Positions 25,872 through 35,302 of a stretch of DNA of 64,000 nucleotides are shown here, piece by piece; within the stretch, counting starts at the first letter, position 1, and every line of letters begins with the position of its first letter. The position numbers and the translations under genes were made by a program. Origin of the DNA: Clostridium hydrogeniformans DSM 21757 (GTDB lineage: Bacteria > Bacillota > Clostridia > Clostridiales > Clostridiaceae). The stretch is from the NCBI RefSeq assembly GCF_000686705.1, contig NZ_JMLJ01000011.1, forward strand, positions 62,001-126,000, written 5' to 3'. The notes under the pieces were generated by a model that was not told where the DNA came from, did no database searches, and saw only the letters and a program-made list of their open reading frames with translations.

Positions 25872-28594
25872 GAAATCCATATGTGCTTATAGCTATACCG
25901 GTACTTATAGCTTTAGTTATAATATTTGCAAGACTCTCCCGAGGATTAAATAGAGAGAAGAAAGTTCAAGGTACAGTTATAAGAAGTATAATAATAATTT
26001 TACTATCACTAGCTTTAGGTGGATTTAAAATTTATTGGAATGTAGACAAGGTAAGTACAATATTTCTTTTGGATTCATCAGATTCTAATTATTCAAATCG
26101 TTTAGATATTGAAACCTTTGTAGGAAAGGCTATAGAAGGTAAAGGAAATAAGGATTTAATTGGGATTATATCCTTTGGGGAAAATACTCAAATAGAAAGT
26201 TTTATATCCAAGGACCCATCTTTTAAAAAGATAGAAGGGAATATACTAGGAAGTTATACCAACTTAGAAGGAGCTATAAATTCAGCAGTATCTTTATTCC
26301 CTAATGATTCGAAAAAAAGATTAGTTATATTAAGTGATGGGGAAGAAAATAAGGGGCTAGGACAAAGAACCTTAGATACTCTAAAGGAACAAGGGATAGA
26401 GGTTAAGGTATCTAAATCTGAGAAGAATTTAGGAAAAGAAGTATCAGTTGAAGGTTTATCTTTGCCAGAGAAACTTAATATGGGGCAAGAGTTCAACTTG
26501 GTTATAAATATAAATAGTACAACTACCAATAAGTCAAAGTTACATTTATATAATGGTAGAGAAAAAATAGGAGAAGAGAGTGTAGACCTTCAAAGTGGAG
26601 AAAATAGATTTGTATTTAAGGATAAGGCAACAAGTGGGGGCTTTAAAGCTTACAAGGTTGTATTAGATCCAGAAGAGGATAGTGAAAAAAGAAATAATGA
26701 AGCAGTTGCTTTTGTGAATGTATCAGATACTCCAAAGGTTTTAGTTATAGAGGATAAAGAGGGGGAAAGTGTTGGAGTTTCTGAGGTTCTTAAAAAATCT
26801 CAAATGGAGTATAAAGTTATAAAATCTCACCTAGCACCTAGAGCAATTGAAGATATGATGGTATATAAATCTATAATAACCTGTAATGTTTCAGCAGAAA
26901 ATTTAAATAATGGGTTTATGACTAATATAGAAAGTTATGTAAGAGATTTTGGTGGAGGATATATAGCTTTAGGAGGAGATAATTCCTTTGCTCTTGGAGG
27001 ATATTTTGATACACCACTAGAAAAAATACTTCCAGTAAATATGGAAATGAAGGGGAAGAAGGAAATCCCTAAGATGAGTCTTATGCTTGTTATAGATAAG
27101 TCTGGAAGTATGACAGCAGGTAGTGATGGAATAAATAAAATGGAGATGGCGAAGGAAGCAGCTATAAGGAGCTTAAAATCTCTTAGAAAAGGAAAAGATG
27201 AAATAGGAGTTCTTACTTTTGATGGTTCTTATAAATGGGTAGTAGAAAGAAAAGTTGTAGATAACCCAGAAGATATTGAAGCAGATATTGGAAGTATAAG
27301 GGCAGATGGAGGAACTAGTATATTACCAGCCTTAAACGCAGGCTATGAATCCTTAAAAGAAAGTGATGCAAAAATAAAGCATATAATTTTACTTACGGAT
27401 GGACAGGCAGAAAATAGTGGATATGAATCTGTATTAAAGGCTATAAATGATAATGAGATAACAGCATCTACAGTGGCGGTAGGACTAGATTCTGATAGAA
27501 ACCTTCTTGAAAGTATTGCTAAGGAATGTCATGGAAGGTTTTATGAGGTAACAGATTCAAGTAGTATACCAGCTATTTTTGCTAAAGAGACCATGATGGC
27601 TACAAAAAAGTATTTAAATAATAGAGAATTTACTCCTATAATATCTTCTAATCACTCAATACTTAAAGGGTTTAATGAAGGATTTCCAAACTTACTTGGA
27701 TATATAGGGGCTTCAGAAAAGGATAAGGCAAGAAGGATACTAAAAAGTGATGAGGATGATCCTATTCTTACAGCTTGGCAATATGGACTTGGTAAAACTG
27801 TAGCGTGGAATTCAGATCTATCAGGTAAGTGGTCAAAAAACTATACCACTTGGCAAGATAATCTAAAGCTTTGGCAAAATATAATAGGTTATACCATAAG
27901 TAATTATAATGAGGATGATTCAATAATATCCTTTAGTAATGATGGAGATAAGCTAAATATAAATTTCGAAGATAAGAATAACAATGAAGAATTAGATACT
28001 ATGGCAACCATAGTAAGGCCAGATGGAGAGAAATTAGAGACTAAGCTTTACTCCATATCTCCTGGAAAATATAGTGGGGAAATTGATCTTAAAGATAGTG
28101 GAGTTTATATGGTAAATGTTAAATCCACAAAAAATGGAGAAATTATTACTGTGCAAAACTCTGCCTATGCTATGCAATATTCACCAGAATATAATATAAG
28201 AGATAATAAAAATAATTTCTTAGATTTTCTTAATAAGGAAGGAATAGCATCCTTTATAAATAATCCAGAAGATGTGTTCAAAGGAGAATTAAAGGTAAAA
28301 AAAGCTTATAAGGACCTTACATTTTTATTAATAGGATTATCCGTTATTATCTTTTTAATAGATATAGCTTTAAGAAGGTTTAATATAGATATTAGCTATT
28401 ATGTAAAACCCTTAATGGAAAAGGTAAGAACGAGTAAAAATACTATTAATGTAAGAGGTAAGAATGAATCTCCTAAAAAAATAACAATAGAAAATCAGCC
28501 TAAAGAAAAGAAAATTAAAAGAGAAGTAAAAGAAAATGTAAAAGATACAATAAACACCAATGTGTTATTAAAAAATAAAAAGTTTAAGAAATAG
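25856..28594 (+). CDS. Large membrane vWA protein with two vWA regions and amidotransferase-like domain
   Basis: With the corrected start this is a 912-residue protein. It has two N-terminal helices (about 8-25 and 40-60), a first vWA region with a degenerate MIDAS (LLDSSDS, about 71-77), a segment resembling class I glutamine amidotransferases (about 290-400, including GGGYIALGGDNSF), and a second vWA with an intact DKSGSM (about 414-419). A QYGLGKTVAWNSDLSGKW segment, a C-terminal helix and a very basic tail follow. The layout matches the COG5426-type membrane proteins. ATG 25856 has GGGAGAGG upstream and overlaps the previous gene by 16 bases; the longer frame from 25826 lacks a site. Confidence 0.85.
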   Translation: MGIQIGNPYVLIAIPVLIALVIIFARLSRGLNREKKVQGTVIRSIIIILLSLALGGFKIYWNVDKVSTIFLLDSSDSNYSNRLDIETFVGKAIEGKGNKDLIGIISFGENTQIESFISKDPSFKKIEGNILGSYTNLEGAINSAVSLFPNDSKKRLVILSDGEENKGLGQRTLDTLKEQGIEVKVSKSEKNLGKEVSVEGLSLPEKLNMGQEFNLVININSTTTNKSKLHLYNGREKIGEESVDLQSGENRFVFKDKATSGGFKAYKVVLDPEEDSEKRNNEAVAFVNVSDTPKVLVIEDKEGESVGVSEVLKKSQMEYKVIKSHLAPRAIEDMMVYKSIITCNVSAENLNNGFMTNIESYVRDFGGGYIALGGDNSFALGGYFDTPLEKILPVNMEMKGKKEIPKMSLMLVIDKSGSMTAGSDGINKMEMAKEAAIRSLKSLRKGKDEIGVLTFDGSYKWVVERKVVDNPEDIEADIGSIRADGGTSILPALNAGYESLKESDAKIKHIILLTDGQAENSGYESVLKAINDNEITASTVAVGLDSDRNLLESIAKECHGRFYEVTDSSSIPAIFAKETMMATKKYLNNREFTPIISSNHSILKGFNEGFPNLLGYIGASEKDKARRILKSDEDDPILTAWQYGLGKTVAWNSDLSGKWSKNYTTWQDNLKLWQNIIGYTISNYNEDDSIISFSNDGDKLNINFEDKNNNEELDTMATIVRPDGEKLETKLYSISPGKYSGEIDLKDSGVYMVNVKSTKNGEIITVQNSAYAMQYSPEYNIRDNKNNFLDFLNKEGIASFINNPEDVFKGELKVKKAYKDLTFLLIGLSVIIFLIDIALRRFNIDISYYVKPLMEKVRTSKNTINVRGKNESPKKITIENQPKEKKIKREVKENVKDTINTNVLLKNKKFKK

Positions 28595-28607
28595 GAGTAT
28601 TTAAATA

Positions 28608-28666
28608 TAAAAGACACTAGAGAAATTATTATAAGTAATAAATTTCTCTAGTGTCTTTTCATTTTA
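28608..28666 (+). terminator. Terminator of the MoxR/vWA operon
   Basis: AAAAGACACTAGAGAAATT (28609-28627) pairs perfectly with AATTTCTCTAGTGTCTTTT (28641-28659), giving a 19-bp stem followed by CATTTTAA. Confidence 0.85.
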
Positions 28667-28750
28667 ACTTAACTAAAACTAGGTGAAATTAACTTTAGTA
28701 TCTGTTTAGAAAAGATTAAGTTTATCTTATAGATATAAGCTGTAACACCT

Positions 28751-28819
28751 CCATCCGCGTGTAAGATGGGGGATAACAGTTGTGACAATCCTAGATTAAC
28801 TCATCTTACACGCGGATGG
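28751..28819. repeat. GC-rich 18-bp perfect inverted repeat of unknown role
   Basis: CCATCCGCGTGTAAGATG (28751-28768) and CATCTTACACGCGGATGG (28802-28819) are perfect inverted repeats around a 33-base centre. The stem is far richer in GC than its surroundings. A further GGTGG/CCACC pair overlaps its right end (28818-28835). It lies between the operon terminator and the stop of the minus-strand Crp-type gene. No T-tract follows on either strand, so it is not a classical terminator. Confidence 0.6.
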
Positions 28820-28851
28820 TGGAAAGAACACCACCTGAAGGAAGATTCGTT

Positions 28852-29535
28852 CTATAAAAGTAAATCCTCAAGGATTTCTATATCTTTTATTATGATATAT
28901 TCTTTGTGGTAATCAATTACTCCCTCTTCTTTAAGTTTTATAAGCTCTCTAGATAGTGAAGGCCTTTGAACACCAAGGCTATCTGCCCATTCCTTCTTTG
29001 ACATAGATAGCTTTATTGTAGTATCCTTATTTTTTTCATATTCATTTAATAAAAACTCACATACTTTTTGCTTTATAGTTTTTAAGGTAACTTCTTTTAT
29101 TTTACTACTTAAAGCAAGAGCTTTATTAGATTGAATTTTTAAGAATTCATATAAAAAATTAGGGTGATTTTCACAAAGCTTTGATAGAGAGGTTTTTGAA
29201 ATGTGCATTATTAAGGAGTTATCTGTTGATACCACTGTCATAGGATAGGCATTTTTATCGCCAAAAAGAAGATTTTCTCCAAAAACATCTCCAGCTTTAA
29301 ATTTTGAAACCTTAAGAACCTTTCCAGAGCTATCAATCTTTTGAATTTCAACAGATCCCTTAAGAATTATACTTAGACTTTTACAAGGCTCATCTTCCAT
29401 AAAGATTATGTCCTCTTTTCCATAATCCTTAACAGAATAACGTAGGTTTTCTAACAAATTTTCTATTTCTTGCTCTGTGAATACTTTGAAAAGTTTATTT
29501 TCTTTTAGTGTACCTATGTAATTAAAATTTTTCAT
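28852..29535 (-). CDS. Crp/Fnr family transcriptional regulator
   Basis: This 227-residue protein has an N-terminal cyclic-nucleotide-binding beta-barrel (about 15-130, with GDVFGENLLFGDKNAYPMTVVS) and a C-terminal winged helix-turn-helix (about 150-220, with SKKEWADSLGVQRPSLSRELIKLKEEG). No cysteine cluster for an Fe-S centre is present, so it is not a classical oxygen-sensing FNR. CTTTAAGGTGGTTAT precedes the ATG. The effector and targets are unknown. It is divergent from the DUF445 gene. Confidence 0.87.
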   Translation of the reverse strand: MKNFNYIGTLKENKLFKVFTEQEIENLLENLRYSVKDYGKEDIIFMEDEPCKSLSIILKGSVEIQKIDSSGKVLKVSKFKAGDVFGENLLFGDKNAYPMTVVSTDNSLIMHISKTSLSKLCENHPNFLYEFLKIQSNKALALSSKIKEVTLKTIKQKVCEFLLNEYEKNKDTTIKLSMSKKEWADSLGVQRPSLSRELIKLKEEGVIDYHKEYIIIKDIEILEDLLL

Positions 29536-29650
29536 ATAACCACCTTAAAGTTAATAATGATTTATAATTGATAATAGTTAATAATAATTATAACTGTTAT
29601 TTGGAATTATTAAAATAGAAAAGAAGAAAATACATATATGGAATTATAAG

Positions 29651-29679
29651 TTGAAATATTTATCATCTCACAATATAAT
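29651..29679 (+). promoter_or_regulatory. Promoter of the DUF445 gene
   Basis: TTGAAA (29651-29656) and TATAAT (29674-29679) are exactly 17 bases apart, with the gene starting 94 bases downstream. Confidence 0.6.
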
Positions 29680-29772
29680 CAATATAGAATTGTACTAATG
29701 GGTACAAAATATTAAAATTTATTATAAGTATAGGTATATTAAATAGAAGCATAAGTTAAAAGGAGGATTTTT

Positions 29773-30936
29773 ATGAAAATTTTAATACCTTGTATAGTGG
29801 GAGCTATAATAGGATACATAACTAACTGGCTTGCTATAAAAATGTTGTTTAGGCCTTATGAAGAAAAGAGAGTACTAGGATTCAAAGTTCCATTTACTCC
29901 AGGACTTATACCTAAAGAAAGACAAAGAATAGCAAAAAGTGTTGGAGAGACAGTAGGGGAGCATTTATTGTCAAAGGAAAATTTAATAGAAGCCCTATGT
30001 AGTAAGGATGTTTATAATCACATAGAAGTCTTAGTTAAAGACAAGATAAACTATATTTCATCTTCTAATAGAAAACTAGGGGAGATTTTATTACCTTTAA
30101 GAAATAATATATATGACGATATAAAAGAATTAAGGGATAAGGGTACATTTCAAGAAGTCATAGAAGATATATTACTAGAAAAGAAGGAACATATAGTAAG
30201 TAACAATTATAGAGTATTAGACTTAGTGGGGGATAAGCCGGTAGAAGGATTAAAAGGTTATGTGGATAAAAATAGATTGGATATAAGTCTTTATATATTA
30301 AGCTTAATAAAAGAACCACAAAATGCAATTAAACTAAAAAGTGCTATATCAAAAGGAATATCAGACAATGTAAATCCATTAATGGCTATGTTTGTAAATG
30401 GAGATGCTATATATAATAAGGTAATTACATTTATAGAGGAAAATATATATAAAGACAGTGTTCAAGAAGAGATAGTAATGGCTTTAGATAATTTAATAGA
30501 TAGGGCATGTGGCAGAGAAGTAAAAGAATTAGTTGGATATTTAGAGGATGAGTATAATAATGAAGGGGTATCCTATATAAGCAATAAAATATGCCATGAG
30601 ATTTTTAATGACACCACTATAAATAAGGTACTGGATAAGATTATGAATTTATCTATTAAGGATATTTTAAAAGGTAAGGAAGAGATGTTATCAGCTACTC
30701 TTGTACCTTTAGTAAAAACTACATATGGAAAGTTTATTGAAAATCAAGGGGAAGAGTTAGTGGAAATTTTAAATGTTAAGGGAATAGTGGAAAAGCAAAT
30801 TAATACCTTCCCTGTAGAATTTGCAGAAGAACTTATATTGGGAATAGCAAGCAAAGAACTTAAGGCTATAACTTGGTTAGGGGCCTTACTTGGAGGGATA
30901 ATAGGACTTTTAAATCCAATAATTTCGTCCATATAA
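29773..30936 (+). CDS. DUF445 family membrane protein (YheB-like)
   Basis: This 387-residue protein begins with a membrane helix and the family hallmark IGYITNWLAIKMLFRPYEEKRVLGFKVPFTPGLIPKERQRIA. It ends with a second helix (ITWLGALLGGIIGLLNPI). The middle is soluble and alpha-helical. The DUF445/YheB family is found in many Firmicutes, and its molecular role is not established. AGGAGGATTTTT precedes the ATG. It is probably monocistronic: 225 bases follow before the convergent cold-shock gene. Confidence 0.85.
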   Translation: MKILIPCIVGAIIGYITNWLAIKMLFRPYEEKRVLGFKVPFTPGLIPKERQRIAKSVGETVGEHLLSKENLIEALCSKDVYNHIEVLVKDKINYISSSNRKLGEILLPLRNNIYDDIKELRDKGTFQEVIEDILLEKKEHIVSNNYRVLDLVGDKPVEGLKGYVDKNRLDISLYILSLIKEPQNAIKLKSAISKGISDNVNPLMAMFVNGDAIYNKVITFIEENIYKDSVQEEIVMALDNLIDRACGREVKELVGYLEDEYNNEGVSYISNKICHEIFNDTTINKVLDKIMNLSIKDILKGKEEMLSATLVPLVKTTYGKFIENQGEELVEILNVKGIVEKQINTFPVEFAEELILGIASKELKAITWLGALLGGIIGLLNPIISSI

Positions 30937-31080
30937 TAAGAAGAAGGCTACTATACTTTTATATAGTTGTAAAAGTATATACAGAAAATAAGACGAAATT
31001 AAATTTTTCTTTACTTTAGAAAAAGTAAAGGAGATTTTTAATATTTAATCTACTTTGTTTTATATAATAAATTAAGAACA

Positions 31081-31127
31081 AAAAATAGGATTTACCATAT
31101 TAGACTAGTGGTAAATCCTGTTTTTTA
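31081..31127. terminator. Bidirectional terminator between the DUF445 and cold-shock genes
   Basis: AGGATTTACCA (31087-31097) pairs with TGGTAAATCCT (31109-31119). The plus strand continues GTTTTTT and the minus strand continues ATTTTTG. It lies about 35 bases past the stop of the minus-strand cold-shock gene. Confidence 0.82.
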
Positions 31128-31161
31128 GTGTATTTATTTTCATACACTTGAAGTAAGATAG

Positions 31162-31368
31162 TTAAATTACACTATTACTTATTACATTAACAGCTTGCTT
31201 TCCATTTTTCCCCTCAGCTAAGTCAAAATTAACAGCTTCACCTTCTTCTAAGGTTTTAAATCCATCCCCAAGTATTGAGGAGTAGTGTACAAAAACATCT
31301 TCATTAGCTTCTGTTGTTATGAAACCATAACCCTTTTTAGAATTAAACCATTTTACATTACCTTTCAT
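31162..31368 (-). CDS. Cold-shock domain protein
   Basis: This 68-residue single cold-shock domain has RNP1 KGYGFI and RNP2 VFVHYSSI, and starts [13 protein letters not shown]. It binds single-stranded RNA or DNA and acts as an RNA chaperone. The sequence departs from the CspB type after the core ([20 protein letters not shown]), but all nucleic-acid-contacting aromatic residues are there. AGGAGGTTTTATTTTTA precedes the ATG. Confidence 0.95.
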   Translation of the reverse strand: MKGNVKWFNSKKGYGFITTEANEDVFVHYSSILGDGFKTLEEGEAVNFDLAEGKNGKQAVNVISNSVI

Positions 31369-31518
31369 TAAAAATAAAACCTCCTAAATTGTAAATTTTA
31401 GAAATCGCATACATTATATATTTTTCCAATAGGATAACTAAATATACTTATTCAATAGATTAATGTATAATTTATATGATAAACAGAAAGAACTAGTAAA
31501 TAAAAGGAGGTTCTTACA

Positions 31519-32295
31519 ATGGAGCTAAAGATATTTGATTCCCATGCACATTATGATGATGAATCTTTTGATGAGGATAGAGATAAAGTTATAGAGGAAA
31601 TACGAAATGAAGGGGTCATAGGAGTACTTAACTGTGGGTCTTCTATAGAAGGAGCAAGGGCTTCTTTTGAACTCTCTAAGAAGTATGATTTCTTTTATGC
31701 TGCAGTTGGTGTTCATCCAGAGTATGCAGATAAAGTAAATGATGAAGTTTTAAAGGAAATAGAGGATATGACATCCTTCCATAAAGTAAAAGCTATAGGA
31801 GAGATAGGTCTTGATTATTATTGGGAGAGTAATCCCCCTAAGGAAGTGCAAAAGGAAGCTTTCAGAAAACAAATGAATCTTGCAAGAAAGCTTAACTTAC
31901 CAGTGGTTATACATGATAGGGATGCTCACAAGGATACTCTTGATATTCTTAAGGAATTCAAAGAAGTAAATGGGGTTGTTCATTGTTTTTCAGGAAGCCC
32001 AGAGTTTGCTAAGGAATGTTTAAAGATAGGATATTACATAGGATTTACAGGAGTTGTAACTTTTAAAAATGCTAAAAAAATATTAGAAGTAGCAAAAGAA
32101 GTACCTCTTAATAGAATATTACTAGAAACAGATTGTCCTTATATGGCTCCAACACCTTATAGAGGAAAAAGAAACCAATCAAATTATATAAAATATATGG
32201 CAGAGAAAATAGCGGAAATTAAAGAGATCTCCATAGAAGATTTAAATAATCAAGCTACACAGAATATAAAAAGGTTGCTAAATATGGAATTATAA
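31519..32295 (+). CDS. tatD: TatD family 3'-5' exonuclease/metal-dependent hydrolase
   Basis: This 258-residue TIM-barrel hydrolase has the metal ligands of TatD: HAHYDD near the N-terminus, GEIGLDYYW, VIHDRDAH, HCFSG and ETDCPYMAP. Family members are Mg2+-dependent 3'-5' DNases/RNases. AAAGGAGGTTCTTACA precedes the ATG. In many Firmicutes it sits between metG and the yabE/rnmV/ksgA group; here that group follows directly but metG is 16 kb away. Confidence 0.93.
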   Translation: MELKIFDSHAHYDDESFDEDRDKVIEEIRNEGVIGVLNCGSSIEGARASFELSKKYDFFYAAVGVHPEYADKVNDEVLKEIEDMTSFHKVKAIGEIGLDYYWESNPPKEVQKEAFRKQMNLARKLNLPVVIHDRDAHKDTLDILKEFKEVNGVVHCFSGSPEFAKECLKIGYYIGFTGVVTFKNAKKILEVAKEVPLNRILLETDCPYMAPTPYRGKRNQSNYIKYMAEKIAEIKEISIEDLNNQATQNIKRLLNMEL

Positions 32296-32478
32296 TATAA
32301 AATCTTTTTATAGAAAATATAAAAAATTTCCAATTTAGTAATTAATTAAAGCAATGCCAAATATAAATATAATTATAAATAAAAAATAATAAGTTTACTT
32401 ACCTAAGTTTAGATGATCCCTTCAGGCAAAAAAAAGCAATCATATTTTAATTTTATACTGTTATGCTTTAGTAGCATT

Positions 32479-32532
32479 GTGCATGAGTTAGATGTCAATT
32501 TAACTTGAAATTTGACAAGCTTCTACATGCAC
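32479..32532 (+). repeat. Nested dyad overlapping the yabE-like promoter
   Basis: GTGCATG (32479-32485) pairs with CATGCAC (32526-32532). Inside lies a second imperfect dyad, TGTCAATTT/AAATTTGACA, that contains the -35. The structure could be an operator or just a DNA dyad; no tested analogue is known to me. The rest of the 279-base gap from 32296 is AT-rich with no ORF. Confidence 0.4.
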
Positions 32533-32540
32533 GTTATAAT
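32512..32540 (+). promoter_or_regulatory. Consensus promoter of the yabE-like gene
   Basis: A perfect TTGACA (32512-32517) and a perfect TATAAT (32535-32540) are exactly 17 bases apart. Transcription would start near 32547, 28 bases before the start codon. Confidence 0.75.
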
Positions 32541-32574
32541 AAACAATATGTTTTGCCAGAGGGAGGTATTTAAT

Positions 32575-33597
32575 ATGGTTGAGAAGTTTAGAGAAGTTTA
32601 TTCAAAGTACTTTTCAAACGGTCCAAAGGCAGCATTCGTGCTATCATTAGTGATAATAGCTTTAGTTGCTACAATTTACAGTATGAGAAAAACAGTTACA
32701 GTTGTTATAGACGGAAAAAATCAAAAGTTAGTGACTTATAAAAGGACCGTAAGCGGAGCTCTTAAGGACAATAGAATAGAGATTGGACAGAAAGACAAGA
32801 TAGAGCCAAGCTTAGACAGCCAAATAGGAAAAGATGACATAATAAATATAAAGAAAGCTGTTAAAGTTCAGGTAGAAGTAGATGGAAAAGAAATGGAGTT
32901 TTTAACAGCAGAGGATGATATAGAATCTATGTTAATAGCTGAGAATATTAACTATTTAGCTGAGGATAGAATATCCCCTTCTAAGGATTCTAAAGTATCA
33001 GATGGAATGAAGATTGACATTGTGAGAGTTGAAACCAAGCTTCTTAAAGATCTTGAGCCTATTAATTTTAATACAGTAGTTAAGAAAGATGATAATCTAC
33101 TAAATAGTCAGAATAAGACTATGCAAGAGGGTAAATCAGGAGAAAGAGAAGTTACAACAAGAGTTGTTTATGAAGACGGGAAAGAGGTTTCAAGAAAAGT
33201 AGTAAGTGAGAATGTAACAAAGGAACCTGTAGACAAGATAGTTTTACAAGGAACTTTAAGTACTCTTAGCCTTTCAAGAGGTGGTGGAGATCAAGTAGCT
33301 TATAAAAAATCCATGAAGGTTAAAGCTACAGCTTACTACAATAGTGGTTCTAATGGGAATCATATAACAGCAACAGGAACTAAACCAAAGAGAAACCCTG
33401 GTGGATATAGTACTATAGCAGTAGATCCAAGAATTATTCCTTTAGGTACAAAGGTGTGGGTTGAAGGTTATGGATATGCCATAGCTGAAGATACTGGTGG
33501 TGCTATTAAGGGTGATAAAATAGATTTATTTTTTAATACTTCCAGTGAGGTTTATACCTGGGGAGTAAAATATGTCAATGTATATATCATAGGATAA
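32575..33597 (+). CDS. YabE-like cell wall protein with DUF348, G5 and 3D domains
   Basis: With the corrected start this is a 340-residue protein. It has an N-terminal membrane anchor (AAFVLSLVIIALVATIYSM, about 19-37), two DUF348 repeats (about 40-150), a G5 domain (about 160-220) and a C-terminal 3D domain (about 250-340). The three catalytic-type aspartates are visible in IAVDPR, AEDTGG and KIDLFF. This is the architecture of YabE/resuscitation-factor-like murein hydrolases. ATG 32575 follows GGGAGG; a longer frame from 32512 starts inside the promoter and must be wrong. Confidence 0.88.
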   Translation: MVEKFREVYSKYFSNGPKAAFVLSLVIIALVATIYSMRKTVTVVIDGKNQKLVTYKRTVSGALKDNRIEIGQKDKIEPSLDSQIGKDDIINIKKAVKVQVEVDGKEMEFLTAEDDIESMLIAENINYLAEDRISPSKDSKVSDGMKIDIVRVETKLLKDLEPINFNTVVKKDDNLLNSQNKTMQEGKSGEREVTTRVVYEDGKEVSRKVVSENVTKEPVDKIVLQGTLSTLSLSRGGGDQVAYKKSMKVKATAYYNSGSNGNHITATGTKPKRNPGGYSTIAVDPRIIPLGTKVWVEGYGYAIAEDTGGAIKGDKIDLFFNTSSEVYTWGVKYVNVYIIG

Positions 33598-33733
33598 GCA
33601 GTGGATAGGGGGATACCCCCTTCTACTGCTTATTTTAATTTAATAAAAATATGTGTATAATAATAGAGTGGATTTTACTAAACATAATTATCATTTTAAC
33701 TATATAGATTTAAAGTTGAAAGGAAGTATATCT

Positions 33734-34273
33734 TTGATTAAAGAAGTAATTGTTGTAGAAGGTAGAGATGATATAACTGCCGTAAAAAAAGCTGTGGATG
33801 CAGAGCTAATAGCGGTAGGAGGATTTGGAATAAATAAAAAAGTCATTGATAGAATAAAGGAAGCCCAAAAAAGACAGGGAGTTATAGTTCTTACTGATCC
33901 AGATTTTGCGGGAGAGAAGATAAGAAGAATAATATCAAAAAGGGTTCCAGGAATAAAGCATGCCTATATAAGCCAAAGTGAGGGTACAAAAGATGATGAT
34001 ATAGGTGTTGAAAATGCATGTGAAGAGGCTATAATAAGAGCTTTAAACAATGCAAAGTGTACTGTTAAGGAAAAAAGAGAAGAGTTTACTACTTCTGATA
34101 TGGTATTTTTTAAACTTACTGGAGATAAGACATCTAAGATGAGAAGAGAGAAGCTTGGTTACGAACTAGGAATAGGATATTGTAATTCTAATCAATTTGT
34201 ATCAAGACTTAATAATTTTGGAATAACTAAAGAAGAGTTCATAGAAGCTTATAAAAAGCTAAATTTAGAGTAG
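33734..34273 (+). CDS. rnmV: Ribonuclease M5
   Basis: This 179-residue Toprim-domain protein starts at TTG 33734 as MIKEVIVVEGRDDITAVKKA, with GAAAGGAAG upstream. The Toprim residues are visible in VVEGRDD and LTDPDFAGEKIRR. RNase M5 matures the 5S rRNA ends. The longer frame from 33653 adds 27 residues with no support. ksgA follows after 39 bases, the usual order in Firmicutes. Confidence 0.92.
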   Translation: MIKEVIVVEGRDDITAVKKAVDAELIAVGGFGINKKVIDRIKEAQKRQGVIVLTDPDFAGEKIRRIISKRVPGIKHAYISQSEGTKDDDIGVENACEEAIIRALNNAKCTVKEKREEFTTSDMVFFKLTGDKTSKMRREKLGYELGIGYCNSNQFVSRLNNFGITKEEFIEAYKKLNLE

Positions 34274-34312
34274 ATATAAAGTAATTATTTTAATAATCAT
34301 AGGAGATGGAAT

Positions 34313-35152
34313 ATGGATAATAAGACTAAAGAGATAGTAGAGAAATATAAATTTAAATTTACTAAAAGTCTTGGACAGAATTTCTTAATAGATGATAGTG
34401 TTCTTTTAGATATAGTAAATGGAGCAGATATAAATGAAGAAGATTTTGTTATAGAGATAGGACCAGGAGTTGGTACTTTAACTAGGGTTCTTCTTGAAAG
34501 AGCAAAGAGAGTAACGGCTATAGAGTTAGATTCGGATTTAATTCCTATACTTTCAGAGGAGTTAAAGGACTATGATAATTTTGATCTTGTACATAAAGAT
34601 GCATTAAAGGTTAACTTTAATGAAATCATAGGAGATGAGGAGAGCGTAAAGCTAGCAGCCAATCTTCCATACTATGTTACAACACCAATAATAGCTAACC
34701 TTTTGACTGGAGGATATAAATTTAAGTCTTTAACAATAATGATCCAAAAGGAAGTAGCAGAAAGAATAAATTCAGAACCAAATTGTAAGGAGTATGGAGC
34801 TTTATCTATTTTAGTACAATATTATTGTAATACTAAAATAGTAAGAAGGGTTCCGCCAACTTCATTTATCCCAAGACCTAAGGTAGATTCTATAGTAATA
34901 AGATTAGATAAGTTAGAAGAGCCAAGGGTTAAAGTAAAGAGTGAAGAGTTATTCTTTAGGGTAGTTAGGGATTCCTTTAATATGAGAAGAAAAACCCTGT
35001 GGAATGCTACAAAAAACCTTGGACTTTCTAAGGAGGATTTAGCATTAGCTTTTGAAAACTCAGGTATTGACCAAAAAAGAAGAGGAGAAACCTTATCTTT
35101 AGAAGAATTTGGACTACTTTCAGATGCGGTATATGATCTTATAAAAAAATAA
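34313..35152 (+). CDS. ksgA: 16S rRNA (adenine1518-N6/adenine1519-N6)-dimethyltransferase
   Basis: This 279-residue SAM-dependent methyltransferase has [12 protein letters not shown] at the start, the SAM motif [10 protein letters not shown] and the catalytic [10 protein letters not shown] (motif IV N-L-P-Y). It dimethylates two adenines at the 3' end of 16S rRNA during small-subunit biogenesis; loss gives kasugamycin resistance. It is co-directional with rnmV, and a strong terminator follows. Confidence 0.96.
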   Translation: MDNKTKEIVEKYKFKFTKSLGQNFLIDDSVLLDIVNGADINEEDFVIEIGPGVGTLTRVLLERAKRVTAIELDSDLIPILSEELKDYDNFDLVHKDALKVNFNEIIGDEESVKLAANLPYYVTTPIIANLLTGGYKFKSLTIMIQKEVAERINSEPNCKEYGALSILVQYYCNTKIVRRVPPTSFIPRPKVDSIVIRLDKLEEPRVKVKSEELFFRVVRDSFNMRRKTLWNATKNLGLSKEDLALAFENSGIDQKRRGETLSLEEFGLLSDAVYDLIKK

Positions 35153-35163
35153 ATTACTAGAAA

Positions 35164-35212
35164 TTTACCCTTAAACTTAAGAATTATTAAGTTTAAGGGT
35201 AAGTTTTTTTAT
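35164..35212 (+). terminator. Terminator of ksgA
   Basis: TTACCCTTAAACTTA and TAAGTTTAAGGGTAA form a 15-bp stem with an 8-base loop, followed by GTTTTTTTAT. Confidence 0.88.
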
Positions 35213-35302
35213 ATAAAAATATAGAATTTAATAAAACAGGAAAGTTTTTACATAATAAACATATACTATAAGTGAATAAAAATATGTGGAGGTAACCTTA
35301 AA

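Noticed and set aside
28751-28819. Intrinsic terminator for the Crp-type gene
   Set aside because: No T-tract on either strand and the loop is 33 bases, so it is listed as an unexplained inverted repeat.
28740-28860. Known riboswitch or small ribozyme in the GC-rich repeat region
   Set aside because: I looked for hammerhead, twister and common riboswitch core motifs and saw none; a covariance-model scan would be needed.
32296-32511. A riboswitch in front of the yabE-like gene (c-di-AMP type is common before wall genes)
   Set aside because: The consensus promoter at 32512-32540 lies after this region, and no ydaO-type core could be recognised.
32512-32574. N-terminal extension of the yabE-like protein
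   Set aside because: The extended start lies in the -35 element. A good ribosome binding site and membrane anchor begin at 32575.
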